From contig CAVSKO010000002.1 in assembly GCA_963728545.1 (NCBI GenBank), positions 930,001 through 994,000 of the forward strand: a stretch of 64,000 bases of DNA. Reading direction: 5' to 3'. Made by a program: the position numbers and the translations under genes. This document shows positions 53,088 through 61,700 of the stretch, in pieces; positions within the stretch are counted from its first letter, which is position 1, and every line of letters begins with the position of its first letter. Source of the DNA: DASUNP01 sp963728545. Lineage in GTDB: Bacteria; Acidobacteriota; Blastocatellia; UBA7656. The notes beneath the pieces are model-generated. The model saw nothing but the letters and a program-made list of their open reading frames with translations, had not been told where the DNA came from and made no database searches.

Positions 53088-53981
53088 TCAACGCTTTTCA
53101 AATTTAAAAACCTGCTTGCCTACAATAAGAGTATCTCCGGGCTTCAGCTCTATCTCTTCGTCTATCCGAATAAATGTTCCGTTGCGGCTGTTTTCATCGA
53201 CGAGGAAATACCGGCCGTCACGCTCTACGATGCGCGCGTGAAGCCCCGACATAAATCCGTCGTGAGGGAAATTAATATCGGCGCGGGATCTGCCGATCGT
53301 CACTTGTTTGCTGTCCAGGCGGTAAGAGGCTCCCGTTTCTCCGCCTTCCGTTACGAGCTTGAGGCTAGGCGCGGCCTGGGGCATATCACGCTCTTTCAAT
53401 CGCCTCATCGCTCTTGACGACAATTTTTCGCCGCATGCATTGCAGTAAAATCCCGTGCCCGATTGAATCGTGCCGCACGACATGCAAACAACGTTGGTCG
53501 TCATGCGCGGGCAATCCGCTTGCAATGAATGCTCTTGATGCGATGAATGCGCTTGATCAGACCTGGTCTCAAACAATTCAGCCGGTCTGTGCTGGAAGCC
53601 CTGGCCCCGTCTTGCAGGGTCGCTGAAACGCGCGGGCGGCTGTTGTGGGGCGACATGCTCGGAGCGTTGAACTGGCGGATCAGGCGCGGCAGCCTGTGGC
53701 TTCGGCAATCTCTGCCCGCACTCCTGACAGAAGAGCCATCCCGGTTCGTTTACAACTTCACATTTAGGACAGATGACCTGGCCTCCGTATGAAGAGGGTT
53801 GCCCGTGCTGGTGCAAAGCTTCCTGGCCCGAAACTATTACGGTCGGCGGAAGCCCTTCGGCAATCGGTATGTCGGCCCGAACCCCCATAAGGTTTTCAGG
53901 CCCTTCAAGCGGGGCCGCGCACCTGTAGCAGGAAGCGGCTGTCTGTATGTTCTGGACCCCACATTGCGGGCAAGTCTTCAT
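53088..53981 (-). CDS. FHA-domain protein with three zinc ribbons
   Basis: A 297-residue protein. Zinc ribbons start at the N-terminus (CPQCGVQNIQTAASCYRC), near residue 70 (CPKCEVVNEPGWLFCQECG) and near 165 (CMSCGTIQSGTGFYCNACG), separated by Pro/Gln-rich linkers. The last ~90 residues are an FHA domain: TIGRSRADINFPHDGFMSGLHARIV, then ENSRNGTFIRI, with conserved Arg, Ser and Asn that bind phosphothreonine. A signalling adaptor for Ser/Thr kinases is likely. No kinase is adjacent. Confidence 0.85.
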   Translation of the reverse strand: MKTCPQCGVQNIQTAASCYRCAAPLEGPENLMGVRADIPIAEGLPPTVIVSGQEALHQHGQPSSYGGQVICPKCEVVNEPGWLFCQECGQRLPKPQAAAPDPPVQRSEHVAPQQPPARFSDPARRGQGFQHRPAELFETRSDQAHSSHQEHSLQADCPRMTTNVVCMSCGTIQSGTGFYCNACGEKLSSRAMRRLKERDMPQAAPSLKLVTEGGETGASYRLDSKQVTIGRSRADINFPHDGFMSGLHARIVERDGRYFLVDENSRNGTFIRIDEEIELKPGDTLIVGKQVFKFEKR

Positions 53982-53990
53982 CGCTTATCC

Positions 53991-54024
53991 ATGAGTAATG
54001 AGTAAAAAATAGTTACTCATCACT
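53991..54024. repeat. TGAGTGATGAGT-family short palindrome
   Basis: ATGAGTAATGAGTAA (53991-54005) faces TTACTCATCACT (54013-54024) around a 7-base loop. It lies between the aminotransferase stop and the FHA gene start, overlapping the aminotransferase stop slightly. Confidence 0.8.
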
Positions 54025-54874
54025 TGCTATTAATCTTAGCATTGCGCACAAGCTTTTGAAATTCTCGCGCAAGCAAACGCGACAATCGCGCCTGCTTCTG
54101 ATTGTACTCCTTGATGTCAAAGCTCACAACGGGAGCGACTTCGCGCGTGGTAGATGTGATAAAGACTTCTGAGGCGTCAAGCAGCCGCTGCACGGGGAAG
54201 CCCCCTTCAACCAGATGCAGTCCCATCCTTCGCGCCACATCATAAATGAGCCCTCGCGTGATCCCGGCGATGCACCCGGTGGCGAGCGAGGGCGTGTAAA
54301 GTTCGTCCCCTTCGACCCAGAAGATGTTCCCGGCGGTCGCCGAAACAATTTCGCCCCGCTCGTTGAGCAAAACGGCTTCGCTGAACTGGCGGGAGCGCGC
54401 CTCTTCGAGCGCAAGCAAATGCTCGATCAAAGAGGTCTGCTTGATGCCTGCGAGCGGGCCTGACGAGTGAAGGCGGATGGGAGAGATCGTAAGCATCAGC
54501 TCGCGCCTCACGCGAACGGGTTCAGACGACGTGAATATCAAGAACTCAGATTCGCGCGCCGCTCCCACGCGCCACGCGCCCGCTTCGCCTTTCAAGAGCG
54601 TGAGCCTGGCTCGGCCCTGCTCGACCGCGTTGGCCGCGATTAAATCGTTCACAGCGCAACGCGCCGTATTAAGATCGATGGGCCTATCTATTCTGGCCTT
54701 TTCCGCGTGGCGCAGCAGCCGCTCCAGGTGGCGGTCGAGGGCAAAAGCCGCGCCGTTATAAATCCGTAGCGTGGTGAACACGCCCCAGCCGTAAAGCAGC
54801 CCTGCCGATTGAGGATCGATTCGCGCTTCACTGATATCGATTACACGGTCGTTGTAATAAATCAGCCGGTCCAT
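54020..54874 (-). CDS. Class IV PLP aminotransferase or aminodeoxychorismate lyase
   Basis: A 284-residue PLP fold-type IV enzyme. The catalytic Lys is in LAGIKQTSLIEHLLAL, and EAVLLNERGEIVSATAGNIFWVEGDELYTPSLATGCIAGITRGL and SEVFITSTTREVAPV are the usual PLP phosphate and cofactor contacts. It could be a branched-chain or D-amino acid aminotransferase or PabC (4-amino-4-deoxychorismate lyase). Without neighbours such as pabA/B or ilv genes I cannot choose. The thioesterase gene stops 3 bases before its ATG. Confidence 0.85.
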   Translation of the reverse strand: MDRLIYYNDRVIDISEARIDPQSAGLLYGWGVFTTLRIYNGAAFALDRHLERLLRHAEKARIDRPIDLNTARCAVNDLIAANAVEQGRARLTLLKGEAGAWRVGAARESEFLIFTSSEPVRVRRELMLTISPIRLHSSGPLAGIKQTSLIEHLLALEEARSRQFSEAVLLNERGEIVSATAGNIFWVEGDELYTPSLATGCIAGITRGLIYDVARRMGLHLVEGGFPVQRLLDASEVFITSTTREVAPVVSFDIKEYNQKQARLSRLLAREFQKLVRNAKINSK

Positions 54875-54877
54875 TTC

Positions 54878-55306
54878 TTAGTTGGCATTCTCCCCGCTAA
54901 GCAGCGAGAGATATTTTTCAGGAAAGCTGGACGCGCGCCCGTGCGCATTCATCAGCACGTGTAGAGTCTCACCTACGGCCACAGAAGCCCCATCGGCGCG
55001 CTCTATCTCATAACCGAAGCGAACTGTCCGCCGGGAAAACTCTGTGATTCGCGTGCGAACGATTAAATCGTCTTCGTAGCGCGCGGGCGTTCTGTACCGG
55101 CATCGGGCCTCGGCGACTATCATAAACAGCCCGGTTTCTCGCTCCATGTCCCGGTACGAGAAACCGCAATCGTTGCAATACTGGCTGCGGCCTACCTCGA
55201 ACCACACCAGATAGTTTGCGTAATAGGCCACGCCCATCTGATCGGTTTCGGCGTAGCGCACCCTGACTCGCGATTCGGCTATCTTGTCTGCCGGCTTTAA
55301 TTTCAT
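54878..55306 (-). CDS. YbgC-type acyl-CoA thioesterase
   Basis: A 142-residue hotdog-fold thioesterase of the 4HBT/YbgC group. RVRYAETDQMGVAYYANYLVWFEVGRSQY carries the catalytic Asp and the hotdog helix, and VRFGYEIERADG a later strand. Such enzymes split acyl-CoA, some as part of the Tol-Pal complex, but no tol genes are near. First gene of a two-gene unit with the aminotransferase. Confidence 0.85.
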   Translation of the reverse strand: MKLKPADKIAESRVRVRYAETDQMGVAYYANYLVWFEVGRSQYCNDCGFSYRDMERETGLFMIVAEARCRYRTPARYEDDLIVRTRITEFSRRTVRFGYEIERADGASVAVGETLHVLMNAHGRASSFPEKYLSLLSGENAN

Positions 55307-55350
55307 TCTGAAAAGATAGTTGATAAGCTCGGAAGGGGCAAGAATAGTCC

Positions 55351-55398
55351 TAAGTCCTGAGTGGAATCAGACAGGTTCCGGTTTTTACTCAGGACTTA
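55351..55398. repeat. GTCCTGAGT-family palindrome in a divergent promoter gap
   Basis: TAAGTCCTGAGT (55351-55362) is an exact complement of ACTCAGGACTTA (55387-55398). It lies between two divergently transcribed genes (thioesterase and pncB), so it cannot be a terminator of either. Confidence 0.9.
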
Positions 55399-55461
55399 GA
55401 GAAGAGCTTTTCCGGGCTTTTCAAAGACCACAGGGTCATATAGTCTTTTTATCCATCGGTT

Positions 55462-56907
55462 ATGATTGAGCGATCTATCGGACTTGCCACAGACCTTTAC
55501 GAATTGTCGATGGCGGCAGCTTATTTCGATAACCGTATGCGGCAAAGGGCGTCGTTCGAGCTTTTCATTCGTAAGCTGCCGCCCGCGCGCTCATACTTGA
55601 TTGCCGCCGGACTAGAGCAGGCGCTCGATTACCTGAAGAATTTAATATTTAAGAGCGGCGAGATAGATTATCTCCGCAATCACCCTTCGTTTCGAAACGT
55701 CAGCAGAGAGTTTTTCGATTATCTCGGCGAGTTTCGTTTTACGGGCGACGTGTGGGCCGTGGCAGAAGGAACTGCCGTCTTCGAGATGGAGCCCCTCGTC
55801 AGAGTCAGCGCGCCAGTGATCGAAGCGCAGATAGTAGAAACATACTTGCTCGCGACAATAAATTTTCAAACGCTGATCGCAAGCAAAGCTGCGCGCGTGG
55901 TTACTGCGGCGCGCGGCCGCTCGGTAATCGAATTCGGAACCCGGAGAGCGCATGGCTCGGAAGCCGGGTTGATGGCCGCGCGCGCAGCCTACATCGCAGG
56001 GTGCAGCGGCACGTCCAATGTAGAAGCGGGATACCTGTTCGGCTTGCCCACGTTTGGCACTCTCGCACATTCATTCATCATGATGTTCGACGACGAAGAT
56101 GAGGCTTTCCGAGCTTTCTTAAAAGTCTTTCCAGAGACGGCGACAATTCTCGTAGACACTTATGACACGGTGGAGGCGGTCGAACGGCTCTCGCGCAATC
56201 CGGAATTAACCATCCCCGCAGTCCGCCTGGACAGCGGGGATTTGTTGGAGTTGAGCAACCGCGTGCGAGCCATACTGGATGAAAACGGGAAAGCAGACAC
56301 AAAGATTTTTGCCAGCGGAGACCTTGACGAATACGTTATCGAAGAGTTGATTTCGAGCGGGGCTAAGATTGACGCTTTCGGCGTCGGCACTCAGCTTGCG
56401 ACTTCTTATGACGCGCCCGCGCTCAGCGGGGTTTACAAACTCGTAGCCGTGGAAGATCAAGGCGGGATAAGGATGAAGCTAAAGTTGAGCGAGGGAAAAG
56501 CCACCTACCCCGGCTCCAAGCAAATCTGGCGATTGACGGACGCGGCAGGCAGATACTGCGAAGACTTGATTGCGCTCGCGGATGAACAGGCCCCGCCGTC
56601 TGCGGGTCCGGGCAATGACGGGTGGCGGCCCTTGCTTGAACTTGTAATGAAAGGCGGCCAAAATATAAACAGAGAGGGTTCGACGGATGAACCTTCTCCG
56701 TCTGACACAGGGATCAGACAAGCGCGACTTGCGCGGCTTAATCAGGCTCGCGCGCGCGCTTCGGAGGAGTTAAAGCGCTTGCCCGGTGAATTACTTTTGT
56801 TAGACTCCGATCTGCGCTACCCTGTGAGGCTGAGCGAGAAGCTATCGAAACAGAGAGAGGTGTTAGAGAAAGATATAACTTCAAAGCGTCCGCAAGAATC
56901 CGAGTGA
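55462..56907 (+). CDS. pncB: Nicotinate phosphoribosyltransferase
   Basis: A 481-residue NAPRTase, which makes nicotinate mononucleotide from nicotinate, PRPP and ATP. It begins ATDLYELSMAAAYF, has IEFGTRRAHGSEAGLMAARAAYIAGCSGTSN with the phosphoribosyl-binding and catalytic residues, LVDTYDTVEA, and RLDSGDLLELSNRVR. The C-terminal part (to ~residue 400) is typical. It is followed by pncA in the same direction with 13 bases between, forming an NAD salvage unit. Confidence 0.95.
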   Translation: MIERSIGLATDLYELSMAAAYFDNRMRQRASFELFIRKLPPARSYLIAAGLEQALDYLKNLIFKSGEIDYLRNHPSFRNVSREFFDYLGEFRFTGDVWAVAEGTAVFEMEPLVRVSAPVIEAQIVETYLLATINFQTLIASKAARVVTAARGRSVIEFGTRRAHGSEAGLMAARAAYIAGCSGTSNVEAGYLFGLPTFGTLAHSFIMMFDDEDEAFRAFLKVFPETATILVDTYDTVEAVERLSRNPELTIPAVRLDSGDLLELSNRVRAILDENGKADTKIFASGDLDEYVIEELISSGAKIDAFGVGTQLATSYDAPALSGVYKLVAVEDQGGIRMKLKLSEGKATYPGSKQIWRLTDAAGRYCEDLIALADEQAPPSAGPGNDGWRPLLELVMKGGQNINREGSTDEPSPSDTGIRQARLARLNQARARASEELKRLPGELLLLDSDLRYPVRLSEKLSKQREVLEKDITSKRPQESE

Positions 56908-56920
56908 GGTAATAAAAAGA

Positions 56921-57535
56921 ATGAAGAGAAAGTTTCAATCGAGCGCGCTGATTCTGGTCGATATTCAGAATGATTTTTGTCCCGGCGGCGCGCTTGCTGT
57001 TGCCGAAGGAGATCAGATCATAGAAGCGGTCAACCGAATGATGCCTGAATTCCCGCTCGTCATTTCCACCCAAGACTGGCACCCGGCTGACCACGTATCG
57101 TTCAAAGCGCAGGGCGGCCCCTGGCCTCCGCACTGCGTCCAGGGAACCGAAGGCGCGGAGCTTCACAAGGCGCTCAACCGTGAGAGGATCAGTTATTACT
57201 TCCGCAAAGCATCCTTGCCTGATAAAGATGCTTATTCCGAGTTCGAAGGCACGGACGCTTCGGGGCGCACTCTTGATGAGGCGCTCAACAGTCACGCGAT
57301 CAAACGCATATATGTCGTGGGGCTTGCAACCGATTATTGCGTGAAGGCGACCGTGCTGGACGGAATAAAACACGGCTATGAGGTATATGTCGTTACAGAT
57401 GCCATGCGGGCGGTCAACGTGGCTCCTGATGACGGCGCCCGCGCGCTCAAACAGATGGAGCGCGCGGGCGCGAAGCTCGTCACGAGCGATCAAATCCTGG
57501 GTTCAAGCGGGTCAAGGCACGCGACCGCCAGATAG
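56921..57535 (+). CDS. pncA: Nicotinamidase
   Basis: A 204-residue isochorismatase-fold amidase that turns nicotinamide into nicotinate. The catalytic Asp is in LILVDIQNDFCPGG, the Lys in YYFRKASLP, the Cys in GLATDYCVKATVLDGI, and the metal motif is DWHPADHVSF. It supplies the substrate of PncB. ATG follows GAGGTAATAAAAAGA. Confidence 0.95.
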   Translation: MKRKFQSSALILVDIQNDFCPGGALAVAEGDQIIEAVNRMMPEFPLVISTQDWHPADHVSFKAQGGPWPPHCVQGTEGAELHKALNRERISYYFRKASLPDKDAYSEFEGTDASGRTLDEALNSHAIKRIYVVGLATDYCVKATVLDGIKHGYEVYVVTDAMRAVNVAPDDGARALKQMERAGAKLVTSDQILGSSGSRHATAR

Positions 57536-57536
57536 G

Positions 57537-58427
57537 CTAGTCCTGTTTGATTGTTCCGTTGTCTACCACCTCGCCGGTTTCGCTGATGGCCTTAAAGGCA
57601 ATCTCTTTTTCGTCAAGCTCCATCAGCATGAAGTGGTTGTCCGCATCATAACTGACAGCCCTTATTTCGGACTTCATATCCACATCGCCGCGCCGTGTCT
57701 TTCCGCCCGCGCCTGTTATGAAGTGCTGTATGCCTTGCTGTAGCTTTACCCGCTCGTAGATGTGGTCGTGGCCGGTAAATACCACCTTAACGCCGTAGCG
57801 TATGAACATCGGCTCTATCTTCGCGCGAAGCCCCAGGTCCGACCCGTGCTTTTTGGCCGACGAGTAAAGCGGGTGATGAAAGGCCGCGATCTTCCATTTC
57901 GCGTTTGAATTGCGAAGCGCGTTTTCAAGCCAGCTCGTCTGAGTCAAACCAAAATCCGTCGTGTCGAGCATGAAGAAGTTGACCAGGCCGTTGCCTTTGC
58001 TGATGGTGTAATAATTGTTGCCGCCCATGTTAAAAAGCGGGTAGGTGTTCTGGTCCTGGCGGCCTTCCTGAACGTCGTGATTGCCGAGCGACGCGTAAAA
58101 AGGGACTCGCTCTTTTAGCAAATTTGCGAACGGCTCTTCGAATTTCTTTACGAAGTGGCGACCGCTGCCGTTTTGGTAGATATTGTCGCCCGTCGTAAGC
58201 ACAAACTCGAAAGGCGACTGCGCGCGAGTCTCAAACATCTTTTTCGCGAGCCCGAACTGATCGGTGTCGCCAGTCCCAAAATCGCCTATTACGGCGAACG
58301 TGATCTTCTCCTTCGCGTTGTTGGAGCAGAAGATCAATGTCGGCTTGATTAATGCCCCTGCGGTGATCGCACCCAGGGAGATGATTGCTTGTCGTCGTGT
58401 GATGAGATTGGTCTTTTTTTCGCGCAT
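57537..58427 (-). CDS. Tat-exported metallophosphoesterase (purple acid phosphatase-like)
   Basis: A 296-residue calcineurin-like phosphoesterase. The N-terminus (TRRQAIISLGAITAGAL) is a twin-arginine signal. All metal motifs are in place: VIGDFGTGDTD, TTGDNIYQN, LGNHDVQEG, AAFHHPLYSS, and FTGHDHIYER. It would act outside the cytoplasm on a phosphomonoester. Stop is one base from the pncA stop, tail to tail. Confidence 0.9.
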   Translation of the reverse strand: MREKKTNLITRRQAIISLGAITAGALIKPTLIFCSNNAKEKITFAVIGDFGTGDTDQFGLAKKMFETRAQSPFEFVLTTGDNIYQNGSGRHFVKKFEEPFANLLKERVPFYASLGNHDVQEGRQDQNTYPLFNMGGNNYYTISKGNGLVNFFMLDTTDFGLTQTSWLENALRNSNAKWKIAAFHHPLYSSAKKHGSDLGLRAKIEPMFIRYGVKVVFTGHDHIYERVKLQQGIQHFITGAGGKTRRGDVDMKSEIRAVSYDADNHFMLMELDEKEIAFKAISETGEVVDNGTIKQD

Positions 58428-58615
58428 AGATTTTTCAGAGTCCCTTTAATCCAGGGTTAACATACCTGTGTTTGTTTTCATCCCAAAATTATTTAGGGCA
58501 ATAATTTTGGGCCTGCGCAATCTGTTTTTGCTATGAATTTAGGATATAGCGAATTCGCTCGCAGTGCAAGCTTTCTCGAAGCTTTCAATATAATTGCAAA
58601 CCTTATTCGATACAT

Positions 58616-58727
58616 CTCACCGCAGAGACACAGAGCGGGCGCAGAGAAAACCATATTCTGCTCTGCGCCCCCGCCGCGTGCGAAGCACATCGTCGGCCAT
58701 ATGCGTACTCTGTGTCTCTGCGGTGAA
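58616..58727. repeat. CACCGCAGAGACACAGAG-type palindromic element, copy 2
   Basis: CTCACCGCAGAGACACAGAG (58616-58635) faces CTCTGTGTCTCTGCGGTGAA (58709-58727) with an inner GGGCGCAGAG / CTCTGCGCCC pair. It fills most of a 320-base gap between the phosphoesterase and the giant C25 gene, and is related to 17701-17792. Confidence 0.9.
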
Positions 58728-58748
58728 TCCTCTTGTATTACCCTATAT

Positions 58749-61700
58749 TCACTTGAGCCTGGAAGTCGGGTCGCCGAACAATATCCAGGTCCGTCGCACG
58801 TCTAAATCGCTGATCGCCGCTTTCGCCCTGACCGTAGCCTCGCCGAGCCTCTGCGGCTGCCCGCTGAAGATTTGCCTGTACATCTGCTGATTCATCAAAG
58901 CCTGGCCTTCAGGCATCGTCATCCCCGAAGACGCCCAGACTGCGACCGCGCCGCCGTGTTCGCTGTCCAACAACGTTTCGGCCAGGCTCTTGAGCGTGGG
59001 ATCAACGTAGTATCCATTCAAACAGGTCATCGTGATGAACAGCGGCAGGTTCTGCCCGTTTTCCAGCTCAAGGACATCTTCAGACGTCAACAGGTTCCCT
59101 CTCCACAAATCTACCGATGCATGGCCGGTGTAATTGACGAGCTTCGGTCCCCGGTTGAGAATCTCAAGCAGCATAGCCTTTGCCTCTGCCGGATCGATGC
59201 GGCCCCGGTCAATTCGCTCAACTCTAGTGCCGGAAGGTATCAAGCCGAGCAGTTGAGTGCTGGCGTTCTCGAAACTAAAGACGCCGTCATCCAGGTCTGA
59301 AACAAGCAGCACTCCTTGCGCTCCCGTAGAACTGTCATAAGCGACTATCTTCGCCACGAGAGCGGCTGTCTGCTGCGGCGTGCGAACGGGCAACCGGCCC
59401 ATAGCCATCTCCGGCAACCCGTCATTGTTGAAATCGGAGAACCAGTCGTCGCAAGCCGTCTCCATAAAGCTTGTGTCTATCAGCTTCGTCGGCACCAGGT
59501 CGAAGTCTCCCTGCCCCAGGTAATTTCTCGGGTCGATGCTGGCGTCTCCCGCAAGCAGTACATACCGTGGCGCAATCTTCCAACTGCTCCCGGCATATGA
59601 GAGGAAATCCTTCACGGCTTGAGGGGTGCGTTGACCGAAGCTGAATTCGTTATAGAGGTCTCTCACATCTATGACTGACACTTTCAATTTCTGGTTCTGG
59701 CGCAAGGTCTTGAGCGGGTCGAGGCTGGACATCAATTCGCGGCTGGTGATAAAGACCACGTCCGCCCCGTTAGCCGCATCTCGCCAGCTTGACGGCAGGT
59801 GAGGCTCGACGCGCACGGGCTTTCTGGCTTGATCGAGGAATGCCAGAAGCTGTCGTCCACCCGCGCCTACAGGCGTGACGGTAATGCTGTATCCGCCTTT
59901 GTCCTGTCTGACCTGCCCTATCAATTCTTGCGGGGCGGCGGAATTGCTCACGTCCACCACTCGAACCTGACCGGCGGTGAAGCCGCCTATCGTCAACGCT
60001 TGATTGCCTTGCGCGGTGAGTCTCAGCGCGTTGTTGTCCGCCGCGTAACTGTGCGGGTAGGTCAGGCGCACGGAGCTAGCAAGACTGATGTCGTTTGAGC
60101 TTCCGAGCGAAGTCAAAAGTATCTGGTTCTGTCCCTCTCTTAAGAGCGAAGGCGCGACAGAGAATTTGCCCGTGCCCTCCGCCTGTCCGTTAAAGGAGAC
60201 AAATCCGAGATTCGACCCGTTAAGCTGCACGCGGACTTCATGCGAAGCAGTGGTTACTCCTTGAACTCTTACTTCAAGCTGCGCCTGCCCTCCGGATTGA
60301 TCCAGGCGCGACACTGTGAGTGATTGGTCGACCGGGTTTGAGGCAATGACCGGGCCAAAGAAATTCTCTTTATCGCCGTTCCTCAGCGACGCGAAGTAGA
60401 TCACCCGATCCTTGCGCTCCACCGTGTAGGGGAAGTTTGTTGCGACGGCAGGCACTCCCTGCTCCCTCAACTGCGATATGCGTTTTCCTGGGGTTGTTCC
60501 TGACACGAGCCAGTAGACGCGTGTGTCCGTAGAAGGAGTATCAAGCCCCACGCCGTAAAACTCTATGGCGGCATTGATGCCGAACTCCGCATCCTTGGCC
60601 CCTACGACGTTGATAGCCTGCTCCTGTCCGTCAACAAATAGCTGCAACGTTCGGGCGTCGGCGCCAGGGTTAAGCCCGGCCGCGACCAGTTCCGGCTGAG
60701 TCACTTTATACCAGCCTTCCTGTTGCACAGAAATCTTTATCGCCGCTTTCGAAACAATACCGCCTTGTTGAGAGACTCCCGCTGCCGAAAGGCGGGGGAG
60801 CTTTGCTTTACGCTCTACGGGCGCGGAAAGGCTCGCCTGAGAGTCGATATTGCCGAGATCGGTGATCAATCGGGACGGCTGAACATTGTAAGCCGAAAGC
60901 GATTTCACACCGCTCGCGCTACCCGCGTAAACGGGCCCGTGCCAACGGCTCGTCCCGTCGAGAGCGACCTCTTCGAGCCAGTACTGCCCGCCGCCTCCAG
61001 CTTTGTCGATCCAGGCATAAGAGCGTCCTGCTCCAAGGGCTGTCCGGCTTCCGACAAACAGCGCCGACCCGGCTATGAGGCCAGGAGTCACAGGTACGCG
61101 CTTACCGGCTTCGTCGCGGTAGACGTTGAATCCAAGGTTCGCCACCTCGAATCCGGTCTGCCATCGCAGCAAGGTCCCTCCGCCGGGGCTGCTTGTCTGA
61201 CCGTCAAACCTGTCCGCCGTGAACGAGAACCAGATGAACGTCGGTCGGCGCACCGGGTTCGGCCAGCGTCCAATCAGAGAATGAAGTCACGCCCGTAATC
61301 GTAGCCGTGTTTGCGGCAGTGTTGACCGTTCCGCCCGGCATAGTGAACGTGCCGTCGAACTTAAAGATGACAAACAGACTCTCGTTTGCCGTCCCCGGTA
61401 TGTCTGTCGGGTCGAGGTAGGTGAACGTCAGATCGGCGGTCACACCCGTGCCCGTCAGCGTCCAGTACCTTTGCAGCGCGTGCGTGGGCGATAGGAGATT
61501 CGGCTGTGGTCCTTGGACAGCCTTTACGGTGAATGTAGTCGGGAAGGTCCCTGCGGTTACGTTGACCGCGACCGGAGAAAACCCGTTTGCAGTTCCCACC
61601 TCGAAATTCTTGTTGGCGGCCGCCGCGTAGGTCTTCCTGAAATTGCCGTCAACGAAACCGTTGGTTCGGACTACGGCGCCCGTGCCGGAGGAGAGGATCA

